In this document: in pieces, positions 6,408 to 7,639 of the stretch
Layout: every line of letters starts with the position of its first letter
Numbering within the stretch: position 1 is the stretch's first letter
Origin: UBA2253 sp964646985
GTDB taxonomy: Bacteria > Bacillota_I > Bacilli_A > ML615J-28 > CAG-698
Reading direction: 5' to 3'
Assembly: GCA_964646985.1 (NCBI GenBank)
Contig: CAZYFI010000066.1
Span: 1-7,639 of the forward strand
Length of the DNA stretch: 7,639 bases
Made by a program: the position numbers and the translations under genes
Notes under the pieces: generated by a model
Databases searched by the model: none
What the model was told of the DNA's origin: nothing
Seen by the model: only the letters and a program-made list of their open reading frames with translations

Positions 6408-7484
6408 ATGGAAAAAGAGTTAGAATTTTTAAAAGAATTAACTGATATTGAAGGCATTTCTGGTCATGAAAAGCAAGTAAAGCATTTTTTAAAAAAGAAG
6501 TTTTTAGAAATTGTTGATGAAGACAATGTGCTTTTTGACGGTCTTGGTTCTATAATTGCTAGAAAAATTGGAAAACAAGATGCACCTAAAATTATGATTT
6601 CTGGACATATGGATGAAATTGGCATGATTGTTACAAAAATCACCGATGAAGGATTTTTGCGCTTTCAAACAATAGGTGGTTGGTGGAGTCAAGTCATGCT
6701 TGCGCAACAATATATCGTTACTACCAAAGAAGGAAAACGTGTTTTTGCTGTGATGGGATCAAAACCACCGCATTTGTTAAACCCTGAAGATTTAAAAAAT
6801 CCTGCAAATATTGATGACATGTATCTAGATTTGGGAGTTGACAGCAAAGAAGAAGTAGAAAAATTAGGAATTGATATTGGTAATATGATTACACCAAATA
6901 TCACTTTTAGAACTTTAGCAAACCCCAAATATTTACTTGCAAAAGCTTGGGATAATCGGATTGGATGTGCCATAGTTGTTGAAGCATTAAGAGCGCTTAA
7001 AAAAATATCTCATCCAAACATCGTTTATGGTGTTGGATCGGTTCAAGAAGAAATAGGTCTTAGAGGTGCAAAAACATCAGCGCAAATGATTGATCCCGAT
7101 ATTGTGTTTGCTTTAGACGTAGGAATTGCAAAAGATACACCAGGCACAGATATGTCAGTGAAAATGGGAAAAGGTCCGGCAATTTTAGTTTATGACAGTG
7201 CCTTAATAGGACATGTAGAGCTAAGGAACTTTGTGATAAAAGTTGCAAAAGAAGAAAATATACCTTATCAACTAGACTATTTAAAACGTGGAGGAACTGA
7301 CGCAGGAACTGCGCATTTGGCTCATTCTGGATCACCTGCGATGTCTTTATGCATTGCAACACGTTACATTCATTCTCATACTTCAATTCTACATCGAGAT
7401 GATTATGAAAACGCAATAAAATTAATTGTTGCTGTTATAAAACGATTGGATAGGGAAAAAGTAAATTTAATAACTTATGCATAA
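6408..7484 (+). CDS. M42-family metallo-aminopeptidase (glutamyl aminopeptidase / FrvX / TET type)
   Basis: The product is a 358-residue cytoplasmic peptidase that trims N-terminal residues from peptides, with two metal ions and typically as a large TET oligomer. It has full family length and all expected ligands: H67 in GHMDEIG (66-72), the bridging Asp D182 in AWDNRIG (180-186), catalytic E214 and metal ligand E215 in QEEIGLRGA (213-221), D237 in LDVG, the RGGTDAG segment (294-300) and H323 in YIHSHTSI (320-327). These positions correspond closely to those known for archaeal TET peptidases, as I recall them. Substrate preference cannot be read from sequence, and the name endoglucanase sometimes given to this family is misleading. 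The start is supported by AAAGGAAG (6394-6401), which overlaps the previous stop codon. The gene is the last in the argS operon, followed by a terminator. Confidence 0.94.
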   Translation: MEKELEFLKELTDIEGISGHEKQVKHFLKKKFLEIVDEDNVLFDGLGSIIARKIGKQDAPKIMISGHMDEIGMIVTKITDEGFLRFQTIGGWWSQVMLAQQYIVTTKEGKRVFAVMGSKPPHLLNPEDLKNPANIDDMYLDLGVDSKEEVEKLGIDIGNMITPNITFRTLANPKYLLAKAWDNRIGCAIVVEALRALKKISHPNIVYGVGSVQEEIGLRGAKTSAQMIDPDIVFALDVGIAKDTPGTDMSVKMGKGPAILVYDSALIGHVELRNFVIKVAKEENIPYQLDYLKRGGTDAGTAHLAHSGSPAMSLCIATRYIHSHTSILHRDDYENAIKLIVAVIKRLDREKVNLITYA

Positions 7485-7511
7485 TAAAAGAGCTTTCAAA
7501 GCTCTTTTATT
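7483..7511 (+). terminator. Rho-independent terminator of the argS-M42 peptidase operon
   Basis: Inverted repeat AATAAAAGAGCTTT / AAAGCTCTTTTATT, arms 7483-7496 and 7498-7511. In practice the inner bases open to a small TTTCAAA loop. The stem overlaps the M42 stop codon (7482-7484), and a T-rich run forms its 3' arm. The A-rich left arm may also allow weak function on the other strand. Confidence 0.85.
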
Positions 7512-7534
7512 TGACTTTTGGGCATAGTTTTGTC

Positions 7535-7563
7535 TTGCATAAAAAAATTAATTGTGTTAAAAT
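7535..7563 (+). promoter_or_regulatory. Promoter of tRNA-Arg
   Basis: A weak -35-like TTGCAT (7535-7540) lies 17 bases before the -10 TAAAAT (7558-7563), which has a TGn extension (7555-7557). Transcription would begin near 7570, about 9 bases before the mature tRNA 5' end. This is a common arrangement for a stable RNA gene needing a short leader cut by RNase P. Confidence 0.6.
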
Positions 7564-7578
7564 AATACAGCATGAAAT

Positions 7579-7639
7579 GCGTCCATAGCTCAACTGGATA
7601 GAGTATCTGGCTTCGAACCAGGAGGTTGCGAGTTCAAGT
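7579..7639 (+). tRNA. tRNA-Arg, anticodon TCG (3' end outside window)
   Basis: The 5' 61 bases of a tRNA fold as expected: acceptor strand GCGTCCA (7579-7585), TA spacer, D stem GCTC/GAGT (7588-7591, 7601-7604) with a GG-containing loop, and anticodon stem TCTGG/CCAGG (7606-7610, 7618-7622). The anticodon loop CTTCGAA has TCG at 7613-7615. The variable loop AGGTT, the T-stem 5' strand GCGAG (7628-7632) and a TTCAAGT loop end at the window edge. The T-stem 3' strand, acceptor 3' strand and any CCA are not visible. TCG decodes CGA and possibly other CGN codons for arginine. Its own promoter lies upstream, separate from the argS operon terminator. Confidence 0.93.

Noticed and set aside
7060..7416. 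Open frame of 118 codons on the minus strand inside the M42 gene
   Set aside because: It lies antisense to an intact, fully conserved gene, has no recognisable domain, and looks like a chance open frame. The same holds for minus-strand frames at 4122-4409, 5081-5335 and 6689-6973.

Overview
The window is an AT-rich bacterial chromosome segment with tightly packed housekeeping genes. Gene content and order (alaS-ruvX-DUF1292), the low GC, Gram-positive style ribosome binding sites and a lipoprotein nuclease suggest a low-GC Firmicutes or Mollicutes-like organism. An Acholeplasma/Izemoplasma-type lineage is my best guess, but this is inference and not proven by any marker here. The genes read cleanly with the standard bacterial code: Trp is TGG, and alaS ends at a TGA that overlaps the next start codon. 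A Mycoplasma-type code 4 is therefore unlikely.

Left block (1-1187, + strand): the 3' end of alaS (alanyl-tRNA synthetase), ruvX/yqgF (Holliday junction resolvase-like or pre-16S rRNA nuclease) overlapping it by 4 bases, then a DUF1292 (YrzB-like) gene. The last encodes an unusual Cys/His/Asp/Glu-rich tail. The ireB (UPF0297) gene that usually sits between alaS and ruvX in Firmicutes is absent. A bidirectional terminator closes this operon and also serves the convergent mrp gene.

Middle (1224-4049): mrp (minus strand; P-loop ATPase of the ApbC/NBP35/SalA family, with no cysteine at all) is divergent from a large surface lipoprotein. That lipoprotein carries three Ig-like repeats followed by an endonuclease I domain. 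Two extended -10 promoters lie back to back in the 126-base gap between them.

Right block (4071-7484, + strand): argS (arginyl-tRNA synthetase, containing a 10-base assembly gap), a six-helix membrane protein of unknown function, and an M42-family metallo-aminopeptidase. They are closely spaced, probably form one transcript, and end at a hairpin terminator. A third extended -10 promoter then drives a tRNA-Arg with anticodon TCG, whose 3' end is cut off by the window edge.

No mobile element, CRISPR array or obvious defence system is present. The best leads are the metal-binding-like DUF1292 tail, the cysteine-free Mrp, and the Ig-repeat surface nuclease, which may feed on external DNA.
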